37,524 bases of DNA from Candidatus Zhuqueibacterota bacterium (GTDB lineage: Bacteria > Zhuqueibacterota > Zhuqueibacteria > Oceanimicrobiales > Oceanimicrobiaceae): assembly GCA_029262035.1 (NCBI GenBank), contig JAJDAE010000138.1, forward strand, positions 1-37,524, written 5' to 3'. A program made the position numbers and the translations under genes. Shown here in pieces: positions 6,329 through 13,021 of this stretch (position 1 is the first letter of the stretch; every line of letters starts with the position of its first letter). A model generated the notes under the pieces. It was given only the letters and a program-made list of their open reading frames with translations, was not told the DNA's origin and searched no databases.

Positions 6329-8341
6329 GTGATTGTTCCAATAGTAGCGAGTTTGTTCGCACTAGTTTTTTTAGTTTATTTAAGTATTGATGTTATGAAA
6401 AAGAGCCCGGGCAACGAACGTATGGTTGCCATTTCTAAGGCTATCCAGGAAGGCGCCACAGCATTCTTGAAACGTGAATATTTATATATCGGTATTTTCG
6501 TGGTAATTATCGCAGCCTTAATTGCACTTGCGCCAACCTTTGCAAAAGTTGAACTCGGTTGGAAAACTTCAATTGCTTTCATCACCGGCGCCATGGCCTC
6601 TGCCTTGGCCGGTTATATAGGTATGAGCATCGCAACTCGTGCAAACTCCAGAACAGCACAAGGTGCACTTTCAGGAGGTCTCAAAGGAGCTTTAGGTGTA
6701 GCAGTTTCCGGAGGCGCTGTTATGGGCTTGGGCGTAGTAGGAATTTCATTACTTGGTTTATCCATACTCTATAAAGTATTTGGTGGTAACCCAACAGTGA
6801 TCAACGGTTATGCAATGGGTGCCAGTTTAGTTGCACTTTTTGCTCGCAGTGGAGGTGGTATTTTTACCAAAGGCGCCGATATGGGAGCTGATTTAGTTGG
6901 AAAAGTTGAAGCCAATATACCTGAGGATGATCCGCGAAACCCGGCCGTAATTGCTGATAACGTTGGAGATAACGTTGGTGACGTTGCAGGTCTTGGTTCA
7001 GATTTAATGGAATCTTATGTTGAGTCTATTATCGCAGCCTTAGCGATTGCTACCCTCATCGGGTTAACCTCCGATAGCCTTCAAATGATTCCTTTTTATA
7101 TAGCAAGTGCAGGCATTGTAGCCTCAGTAATTGGAATTACTTATGTCCGCGTTTTCGGACGCTCTAACCCACAAAGCGCGCTTATGAATGGCACTTATAT
7201 CAGCGCCGTTCTAACTGGTATTGCAACATATTTAATTGTAAAAAATTACGGTGTTCCGTTTGTTGAGAATGGAATTCAGTACTCTGTTTTAGGACCATTT
7301 TACGCAACTATTTCCGGTGTTTTGTCAGGGATTATTATTGGTTTCTTAAGTGAGTATTACACATCAAATAAATATAAGCCGGTCAGAAAAATAGCTGAAG
7401 ATTCAAAAACCGGCCCGGCTTTAACCATAACAACCGGCCTTTCGGTAGGCATGGCGTCAACAGCTGTACCCGTTATTGCATTAGCCATCGCGGTTATGCT
7501 AGCTCATCATTTTGCCGGAATCTATGGTGTTGCAATGGCTGCACTGGGAATGCTTGCAACCACGGGAATGGTCGTTGCTGTTGATTCGTACGGCCCTATT
7601 GCAGATAATGCCGGTGGTATAGCAGAGATGGCTGAACTGGATCCATCAGTTCGTGAAATTACTGACAATCTGGATTCCGTTGGGAATACAACAGCCGCCA
7701 TCGGAAAAGGCTTTGCAATTGGTTCTGCTGCTTTTGCATCCCTGGGACTCTTGGCTGCTTATATGAAATCTGCTAACGTTGATGTCGCTGACATTAAAGA
7801 CCCAAAAGTATTGGCTGGTTTATTAATTGGCGGGATGTTTCCATTTTTTATTTCGTCAATGCTTTTTGATGCCGTAAGCAAATCTGCTTTTAAAATGATA
7901 GAAGAAGTTCGGCGCCAATTCAAAGAAATTCCAGGCTTAATGGAAGGCAAAGTTCTACCCGATTCTGCAAAATGTGTTGATATAAGTACTACCGGCGCCA
8001 TACAAGGCATGTTAATTCCGGGAGCCCTGGCTATAGTTACACCAGCTATTATCGGGTTTACCTTAGGCCCTGATGCACTAGCCGGGCTTTTGGTAGGTGC
8101 ACTTATTACAGGCGTAATGTTGGGTATACAAATGGCAAACTCGGGTGGGGCTATGGATAATGCAAAAAAATATGTAGAAGAAGGTAACCTCGGTGGTAAG
8201 GGTTCTGAAACCCACAAGGCTACCATAATTGGAGATACCGTTGGTGATCCGCTTAAGGATACTGTCGGACCTTCAATTAACATACTAATAAAATTAATGG
8301 CGGTTATATCATTGGTATTGGCGCCCCTATTTGTAAATTAA
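6329..8341 (+). CDS. hppA: Membrane-bound K+-dependent ion-pumping pyrophosphatase
   Basis: This 670-residue, about 16-helix protein hydrolyses pyrophosphate in the inner membrane and pumps H+ or Na+. The active-site region is clear around residues 181-225: KGADMGADLVGKVE and the doubled DNVGDNVGD. Near residue 452 it reads GNTTAAIGKG; Ala in the position held by Lys in K+-independent enzymes marks the K+-dependent class. Whether it pumps Na+ or H+ cannot be decided by eye. The start is GTG, fixed by AAGGAGGT at 6316-6323. It lies 15 bases after pth and 19 before rpsF, in the same operon-like run, which ties pyrophosphate recovery to growth genes. Confidence 0.97.
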   Translation: MIVPIVASLFALVFLVYLSIDVMKKSPGNERMVAISKAIQEGATAFLKREYLYIGIFVVIIAALIALAPTFAKVELGWKTSIAFITGAMASALAGYIGMSIATRANSRTAQGALSGGLKGALGVAVSGGAVMGLGVVGISLLGLSILYKVFGGNPTVINGYAMGASLVALFARSGGGIFTKGADMGADLVGKVEANIPEDDPRNPAVIADNVGDNVGDVAGLGSDLMESYVESIIAALAIATLIGLTSDSLQMIPFYIASAGIVASVIGITYVRVFGRSNPQSALMNGTYISAVLTGIATYLIVKNYGVPFVENGIQYSVLGPFYATISGVLSGIIIGFLSEYYTSNKYKPVRKIAEDSKTGPALTITTGLSVGMASTAVPVIALAIAVMLAHHFAGIYGVAMAALGMLATTGMVVAVDSYGPIADNAGGIAEMAELDPSVREITDNLDSVGNTTAAIGKGFAIGSAAFASLGLLAAYMKSANVDVADIKDPKVLAGLLIGGMFPFFISSMLFDAVSKSAFKMIEEVRRQFKEIPGLMEGKVLPDSAKCVDISTTGAIQGMLIPGALAIVTPAIIGFTLGPDALAGLLVGALITGVMLGIQMANSGGAMDNAKKYVEEGNLGGKGSETHKATIIGDTVGDPLKDTVGPSINILIKLMAVISLVLAPLFVN

Positions 8342-8343
8342 TT

Positions 8344-8354
8344 AAAGGAGGTGA
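8344..8354 (+). promoter_or_regulatory. Strong ribosome binding site fixing the TTG start of rpsF
   Basis: AAAGGAGGTGA is a full match to the 16S anti-Shine-Dalgarno core and ends six bases before the TTG at 8361. It decides the rare start, because the first ATG codon in the area is out of the S6 frame. It also shows that this organism uses Shine-Dalgarno pairing, unlike typical Bacteroidota. Confidence 0.85.
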
Positions 8355-8360
8355 AACCCT

Positions 8361-8804
8361 TTGCAGATTTATGAAACAACAATCGTAATTGATTCTCTTC
8401 AAAAACAGGAAGATAGTCATACAAGTCTAACCGGCATTGAAAATTTCATCAAGAACAATGGTGGGAATATATTGATACAAGAAGAGTGGGGTAAGAAACG
8501 ATTAGCTTATGAAATAAATAGAAAACAATATGGCAATTATCATCACATTGTTTTTGAAAGCCAGTCAAGTTTACCGGAATTACTCGAAAAAGAATATCTA
8601 TTACAAGAAACCATTTTGACACATCTCACAGTGAAAGCAGAGTCAAGGCATCTGGAAAAGCTAAAGCAAAAACAATCTGAGCAATCAAGTGCTGCAGAAA
8701 CTACGGAAAAACCAGCTTCGACACCAGAGCCCAAGCCTACACCCGAAGCTAGTGAAAAAGCAGCAAGCGAACCAGAAGTTAAGACTGAGGAATCGGCAGT
8801 CTAA
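8361..8804 (+). CDS. rpsF: 30S ribosomal protein S6
   Basis: The first 95 residues are a standard S6 fold (MQIYETTIVIDS, WGKKRLAYEINRKQYGNYHH). S6 pairs with S18 on the small subunit platform. The remaining 50 residues are a low-complexity tail rich in Glu, Ala, Pro, Thr and Lys, longer than in the E. coli protein. The start is TTG. rpsR follows after 18 bases without the ssb gene that lies between them in Firmicutes. Confidence 0.97.
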   Translation: MQIYETTIVIDSLQKQEDSHTSLTGIENFIKNNGGNILIQEEWGKKRLAYEINRKQYGNYHHIVFESQSSLPELLEKEYLLQETILTHLTVKAESRHLEKLKQKQSEQSSAAETTEKPASTPEPKPTPEASEKAASEPEVKTEESAV

Positions 8805-8822
8805 AAAAGGAGAATCTGAAGA

Positions 8823-9053
8823 ATGTTACGAAAGAAAAAAGTGAATAGATTTTACGAAGCGGATGGTCCATCTATTTCTGATATTCACTATAAAAATATT
8901 GATCTACTAACTAAATTTGTCACCGAGCAGGGCAAAATTATACCAAGAAGAACTTCTGGCAATGATGCTAAATGCCAACGCATGGTGAAACGGGCAATAA
9001 AGAGAGCAAGACAACTTGCACTTTTGCCTTATGTTATGGAAAATTCAAAATAA
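8823..9053 (+). CDS. rpsR: 30S ribosomal protein S18
   Basis: This 76-residue basic protein has the S18 core: [21 protein letters not shown] followed by a [19 protein letters not shown] helix. It binds S6 on the 30S platform. AAGGAG lies 11 bases before the ATG. It is the middle gene of the rpsF-rpsR-rplI trio. Confidence 0.98.
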   Translation: MLRKKKVNRFYEADGPSISDIHYKNIDLLTKFVTEQGKIIPRRTSGNDAKCQRMVKRAIKRARQLALLPYVMENSK

Positions 9054-9065
9054 ACAGGAAGTACA

Positions 9066-9509
9066 ATGAAAATAATACTGCGAGAAGAAGTTGACAATCT
9101 CGGTACAGCCGGTGAAATAGTTACGGTTAAAGATGGCTTTGCAAGAAATTTTTTGATACCGAAGAACTTTGCCCTGAGAGCAACTTCTCAAAACATGAAA
9201 TTCTACGAGAGAGAGAAACAAAAATTAGAAACAAAAAAATTAAAAGAAAAGCAAGAAGCTGAAGTATTATCGAACAAGCTATCTTCTGTATCTCTGACAG
9301 CTACTGTTTCAGTGGGAGAAGAAGACAAAGTTTTTGGCTCAGTGACTTCGCAGAACATAGGAGAACTTTTGAGCGATGCCGGCTTTGATATCGACCGTAG
9401 AAAAATACAATTAGATGAGCCAATAAAGGCTTTGGGCGTTTACGAAATACCTATTAAATTGCATAATGAAGTAGAAACAAAAGTTAAAGTTTGGGTTGTA
9501 AAGGAATAA
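9066..9509 (+). CDS. rplI: 50S ribosomal protein L9
   Basis: At 147 residues this is a full L9. The N-terminal rRNA-binding domain reads MKIILREEVDNLGTAGE, then VKDGFARNFLIPKNFA; a long charged helix (about residues 45-75) links to the C-terminal domain with VFGSVTSQNI. It sits 12 bases after rpsR with AGGAAG before the ATG. The gene trio ends here; 107 bases separate it from the next gene. Confidence 0.98.
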   Translation: MKIILREEVDNLGTAGEIVTVKDGFARNFLIPKNFALRATSQNMKFYEREKQKLETKKLKEKQEAEVLSNKLSSVSLTATVSVGEEDKVFGSVTSQNIGELLSDAGFDIDRRKIQLDEPIKALGVYEIPIKLHNEVETKVKVWVVKE

Positions 9510-9574
9510 ATTTGCACCTCAAGATCACATATAAGTTGTTTTTTAGCTTTTTATGTTGTTAAATCTTATATCTG

Positions 9575-9594
9575 TTTTTAGAGGAATCTAAAAA
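9575..9594. repeat. 8-4-8 palindrome upstream of the zinc-ribbon gene
   Basis: TTTTTAGA, GGAA, TCTAAAAA is a perfect inverted repeat 23 bases before the next start codon. There is no T tract after it on the plus strand, so it is a poor terminator for rplI. It could be an operator or a 5' leader hairpin. Confidence 0.35.
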
Positions 9595-9616
9595 AACAAG
9601 CTCCTGGGAGACTATT

Positions 9617-9808
9617 ATGGAACACGCATTTCCAGAATGCCAAAAGTGTAAAACTGGTATTTTAGTACCTCTGTCGGATTATGGAAGAGAAGGATCCTCT
9701 ATTTTGTATAAAGCATGGGTATGCACCAACCCCGATTGTGGATTTAGTTTAAGAATTGATAATGGTGATGTAAGCATCGGCAAACCAATCGAACAATCTT
9801 TCAAATAA
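9617..9808 (+). CDS. Small zinc-ribbon protein of unknown function
   Basis: A 63-residue protein with CQKC (Cys 8, 11) and CTNPDC (Cys 36, 41), a spacing that suits a zinc ribbon. No other domain is present. Such short ribbons can bind RNA, DNA or protein, and no function can be named. GGGAGA lies 9 bases before the ATG. It stands alone between the ribosomal trio and ybbR, and is followed directly by a terminator, so it is probably its own transcript or the last gene of the upstream one. Confidence 0.8.
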   Translation: MEHAFPECQKCKTGILVPLSDYGREGSSILYKAWVCTNPDCGFSLRIDNGDVSIGKPIEQSFK

Positions 9809-9821
9809 TTCTACATTTTTC

Positions 9822-9855
9822 AGGGTATTTAGTTAAAGCTACTTACCCTTTTTTT
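9822..9855 (+). terminator. Rho-independent terminator touching the ybbR start
   Basis: AGGGTA (9822-9827) pairs with TACCCT (9844-9849), with an inner AGT/ACT pair, and seven Ts follow (9849-9855). The ybbR ATG comes only four bases after the T tract, so ybbR has no room for a normal leader. Confidence 0.65.
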
Positions 9856-9859
9856 AAAT

Positions 9860-10789
9860 ATGCAACTCATCCTTCATAATTATAAAATAAAAATCCTGGC
9901 TTTTGTCGTGGCCATTTTTATTTGGTTTTTTGTTGTTACAGAAAATGATTATGAAACAATCCTTGAAATCCCCATATCAACAACAAACCTGCCTAAAGGC
10001 AAAGTAATACTAAACGATATTACACCATTTGCCAAAATAAAAATCAAAGGGACAGGCAAAGACCTTATTGCGCTTGGGTTTAATAGTAGCGCAAGGGTAG
10101 AACTAGACTTATCCGATGTGGACAAAAACAAAACCTTTCAGTTGGAAACCAAGGACGTATTTTTGTCAAGACCGGGCGGATTTATGACCACTGAGGAAAT
10201 TCTAATGCCCAACAAAATATCGGTGGTATTAGATGATTTCTTCGAAAAAAAAGTGCCCATCACACCGAGATTAAATTACAAATCAGCTTCTGGTTATACT
10301 CAGGTTGGCAAAATCCGAACATCTCCTGATTCTGTAAAAATCTCTGGCCCTAAAAGTGAGATCAACAAAATAAGTGAGATATCCGCAGAAACCGAGCAAG
10401 TTTTTGAAGATTTAAAATCGGATATTAAAACATCTGTACCATTAAAACTCCCTGCATCACAGAAGGTTAAAATATCAGCTCAACAAACAGCTGTCTATAT
10501 TAATATCCAAAAATTAGTTGAACTGGAAGTTACAGGAGTACCGGTAAAAATAAAAAATATTGCAAATAATACCTCCCTTTACGTAGTACCTTCAACGCTG
10601 CAACTTACATTAATAGGCGGGGGTAACATATTAACCTACATTGACCATAACGACATAGTCGCCTATTTAGACTATAATAGAATAAAAAATAATCCGAATA
10701 AAGAGTACCCTGTAGTTATTCAAACACCCACAGGCGTCAAGTTTAGAGATGTTCGCCCAAAGACATTCCGCGTAGTATACGAAAAATAA
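9860..10789 (+). CDS. YbbR-domain membrane-anchored protein
   Basis: This 309-residue protein has one N-terminal membrane helix (about residues 9-26, ILAFVVAIFIWFFVV) and then extracytoplasmic beta-rich YbbR-like repeats, with segments such as VPITPRLNYK, KISGPKSEINKI and VPVKIKNI. In Firmicutes YbbR (CdaR) modulates the diadenylate cyclase CdaA; no cdaA lies in this window, so that link is not shown. rsmE follows after 15 bases. No Shine-Dalgarno site precedes the ATG, which sits right behind a terminator. Confidence 0.85.
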   Translation: MQLILHNYKIKILAFVVAIFIWFFVVTENDYETILEIPISTTNLPKGKVILNDITPFAKIKIKGTGKDLIALGFNSSARVELDLSDVDKNKTFQLETKDVFLSRPGGFMTTEEILMPNKISVVLDDFFEKKVPITPRLNYKSASGYTQVGKIRTSPDSVKISGPKSEINKISEISAETEQVFEDLKSDIKTSVPLKLPASQKVKISAQQTAVYINIQKLVELEVTGVPVKIKNIANNTSLYVVPSTLQLTLIGGGNILTYIDHNDIVAYLDYNRIKNNPNKEYPVVIQTPTGVKFRDVRPKTFRVVYEK

Positions 10790-10804
10790 AACCGGATATT
10801 TTAA

Positions 10805-11542
10805 TTGCCAGCGCCATACGACTCCTTTTACACTCCTCCTTCACAAATACAAAATGACTTTATTACTCTATCAGATAAAGAAGCACATCATATCATTAAT
10901 GTATTAAGAAAAAAGTCCGGTGAAATAATTACAATAATTGATGGCCTCGGGCATATCTATAAGTGTGAAATAACAAATACACAAAACAATATATTAAAAG
11001 CCAAAATAATTAGTACCCTTGAAGAAAACAACGAATCAAATACCGAGCTGACGTTAGCCATAGCGATACCGAAAAAAGGCAAATTTGAGTTAATAATAGA
11101 AAAATGTACGGAGCTTGGTGTTAAAAAATTTATTCCCCTTCTAAGTGAAAGAACACAAGTAAAAGCAAAATCAATAAATCACAATAGGTGCAAAAAAATT
11201 GCTATTAGCGCAATGAAGCAATCATTGCGCAGCTTTCTACCTGAAGTTGAGCAACCCATCCACTTAAACAAGTTGATGCAACGCAACAATTTTGATTTAA
11301 AAATTATTGCCCATGAAAAAATTAATGACAACACAATTCATAAAACTTTGTCTAACGCAAAAACGGCTCGCAAAGTTATTTTAGCTATTGGTCCGGAAGG
11401 CGGATTTTCCGAAGAAGAAATTCTCGTTTTTAAACAAAGTGGTTACACTCCCGTTTCTCTAGGTAAAAGGAGATTGAGAACCGAGACAGCAGCCATAACA
11501 GCCAGTGCAATTATATTGGACACGCTGGAAACAAACCAATAA
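10805..11542 (+). CDS. rsmE: 16S rRNA m3U1498 methyltransferase
   Basis: At 245 residues it has normal RsmE length. The SPOUT knot motifs are GPEGGFSEEEI near residue 196 and LGKRRLRTETAAITA near 219; an N-terminal PUA-like region carries DKEAHHIINVLRKKSG. It methylates U1498 of 16S rRNA using S-adenosylmethionine. The start is TTG at 10805 with a weak GGA upstream; the sequence after it (PAPYDSFYTPP) fits the usual N-terminus. It follows ybbR closely. Confidence 0.94.
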   Translation: MPAPYDSFYTPPSQIQNDFITLSDKEAHHIINVLRKKSGEIITIIDGLGHIYKCEITNTQNNILKAKIISTLEENNESNTELTLAIAIPKKGKFELIIEKCTELGVKKFIPLLSERTQVKAKSINHNRCKKIAISAMKQSLRSFLPEVEQPIHLNKLMQRNNFDLKIIAHEKINDNTIHKTLSNAKTARKVILAIGPEGGFSEEEILVFKQSGYTPVSLGKRRLRTETAAITASAIILDTLETNQ

Positions 11543-11571
11543 ATATTCAACCTTTTCAGCCAATAAAAAAC

Positions 11572-11600
11572 TTGATTTTACAAAGATTATTAATTATCTT
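11572..11600 (+). promoter_or_regulatory. Promoter candidate of rpsU
   Basis: TTGATT (11572-11577), 17 bases, then TATCTT (11595-11600): four of six matches in each box with ideal spacing. The leader to rpsU would be about 50 bases and ends in AAGGAGGT. Confidence 0.45.
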
Positions 11601-11603
11601 TGT
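11580..11603. repeat. Inverted repeat over the rpsU promoter
   Basis: ACAAAGAT (11580-11587) and ATCTTTGT (11596-11603) are perfect 8-bp arms around an 8-base centre. They overlap the spacer and the -10 box of the rpsU promoter candidate. It could be an operator or a weak terminator of rsmE; the following bases (TGTCTTATTTTTT) are T-rich but not adjacent. Confidence 0.4.
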
Positions 11604-11655
11604 TGTCTTATTTTTTGAAATCTGACCACAAACTCATTAAGGAGGTTACAGCTGC

Positions 11656-11856
11656 ATGCCTAGTGTTAAAATTAGAGAAGGCGAGAATTTCGAAAGAGCT
11701 TTAAAAAGGTTTACAAAAGCTTGCCAGAAGGCTGGCATTTTTTCGGACTACCGTAAGCACCAGCATTTTGAAAAACCAAGTGAGAAGAAAAAAAGAAAGC
11801 TTTCGCAAGCAAAAAGAAAACATCGCCGTATGATTTTTCTGGAAAATTCGAACTAG
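11656..11856 (+). CDS. rpsU: 30S ribosomal protein S21
   Basis: A 66-residue basic protein with the S21 pattern PSVKIREGENFERALKRF, then a KKKRKLSQAKRKHRR tail. S21 sits near the 3' end of 16S rRNA and helps mRNA binding. The site AAGGAGGT is 9 bases before the ATG. yqeY follows after 32 bases, a pairing (rpsU-yqeY) conserved in many bacteria. Confidence 0.97.
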   Translation: MPSVKIREGENFERALKRFTKACQKAGIFSDYRKHQHFEKPSEKKKRKLSQAKRKHRRMIFLENSN

Positions 11857-11888
11857 ACTTTTAAGTAACAATTTTTTTAACGATAAAA

Positions 11889-12332
11889 ATGAGCCTTAAC
11901 GATAAAATTTCTGAAGACTTAAAAACTGCCATGAAAGCAAGAGACAGTATCAAAGTCACTACTTTAAGAATGATTCGTGCCCAAATTAAAGACACAGAAA
12001 TCTCCAAAGGCAAAACTCTTTCAGAAGACGAATTGTTGTCAGTACTAAATTCCGCAGCAAAAAAGCGAAAAGAAGCCATCGCAATCTATGAAAAAAGTGA
12101 TCGGTCTGAACTTCTTGAAAATGAGAAAATTGAGTTAGAAATCATCGCTGATTATCTGCCTGAACAAATGTCGATGGATGAAGTTGAAAAAATTGTTGTC
12201 AAAACAATTGCGGAAGTTGGCGCAACTTCTGTCCAGGACCTCGGCAAAGTAATGGGGTTGACCATGAAAGAACTTAAAGGAAAAGCTGACGGCAAGCTAA
12301 TCCAAAATATTGTGCGCCAAAAACTCAGTTAA
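11889..12332 (+). CDS. yqeY: GatB/YqeY domain protein
   Basis: This 147-residue protein is the standalone YqeY form, with RMIRAQIKDTEISKGKTLSE early, AIAIYEKSDRSELLENE in the middle, and LGKVMGLTMKELKGKADG at the C-terminus. The fold is shared with the tail of the GatB amidotransferase subunit, which contacts tRNA. Its cellular role is not firmly known. It lies next to rpsU, as usual. Confidence 0.95.
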   Translation: MSLNDKISEDLKTAMKARDSIKVTTLRMIRAQIKDTEISKGKTLSEDELLSVLNSAAKKRKEAIAIYEKSDRSELLENEKIELEIIADYLPEQMSMDEVEKIVVKTIAEVGATSVQDLGKVMGLTMKELKGKADGKLIQNIVRQKLS

Positions 12333-12367
12333 ACTAGAACTATTTATAAACACAAGTTTGAGGTATT

Positions 12368-12401
12368 AAAAAGTGGGCAGGATATTCTGTTCACTTTTTT
12401 T
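12368..12401 (+). terminator. Strong terminator just before cvpA
   Basis: AAAAAGTGGGCAG (12368-12380) pairs fully with CTGTTCACTTTTT (12387-12399), counting two G-U pairs, over a 6-base loop, and the T tract runs to 12401. It should end the rpsU-yqeY transcript. The cvpA ATG is six bases past it. Confidence 0.8.
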
Positions 12402-12407
12402 GTTTAA

Positions 12408-13013
12408 ATGAATTATATCGATTACATCATCCTTTGCATCATCCTTATTTTTCTACTTAAAGGACTCTTTCGGGGACTTATAATTGAAGTTATCGGGCTG
12501 GTTGGGCAACTTTTTTCTGTAATACTCGCTACAAAATTAATGAGCGACGTATCCGAAATTATTAAAGGCTATGTTTCCATGCCCCCTGCATTTTCAACAA
12601 TTATTGGTTTTTTAACCGTTTTCATTGCAGTTCATATGCTCTTTCAGCTTATAGCGCATATTCTTCAAAAGTTTGTTAAATATACTTTTCTCGGTTGGCT
12701 TGAAAAATTGGCCGGCGGAGTAGTAGGCTTTACCAAAGGGGCGATTATAACAAGTCTTTGTGTACTATTAATATCGATTGTTCCAATGAGTAACTATTTT
12801 CTTCCGGACCAGGATAAAAGTGTCCTCCTAAAACCAATTGGTAAATTTGCGCCTAAAATGTTCAACTATTTGACACACCTCAGCCCGAATTCAAAAGACT
12901 TCAAAAAGGAAATTATGGAGTCCTTGGGTGATGCGTCTAAATATAACCTCGAGTCGAGTGAAGCCAACAAGATTCTCAAATCTCTTTTAGCTGATGACAA
13001 AGATTCCAAATAA
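12408..13013 (+). CDS. cvpA: CvpA family membrane protein
   Basis: A 201-residue protein with four membrane helices in the first 125 residues and the family opening NYIDYIILCIILIF followed by LLKGLFRGLIIEVIGLVGQL. CvpA was named for colicin V production but serves envelope stress tolerance more broadly; the molecular function is unclear. mutS2 starts 8 bases after the stop, a pairing also seen in Firmicutes. No ribosome site is visible between the terminator and the ATG. Confidence 0.9.
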   Translation: MNYIDYIILCIILIFLLKGLFRGLIIEVIGLVGQLFSVILATKLMSDVSEIIKGYVSMPPAFSTIIGFLTVFIAVHMLFQLIAHILQKFVKYTFLGWLEKLAGGVVGFTKGAIITSLCVLLISIVPMSNYFLPDQDKSVLLKPIGKFAPKMFNYLTHLSPNSKDFKKEIMESLGDASKYNLESSEANKILKSLLADDKDSK

Positions 13014-13021
13014 CGACAAAA

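Noticed and set aside
7759-8283. 174-codon minus-strand open frame inside hppA
   Set aside because: Antisense to a conserved membrane pyrophosphatase; the Pro/Ser-rich composition is what an antisense frame of Gly/Ala-rich code gives.
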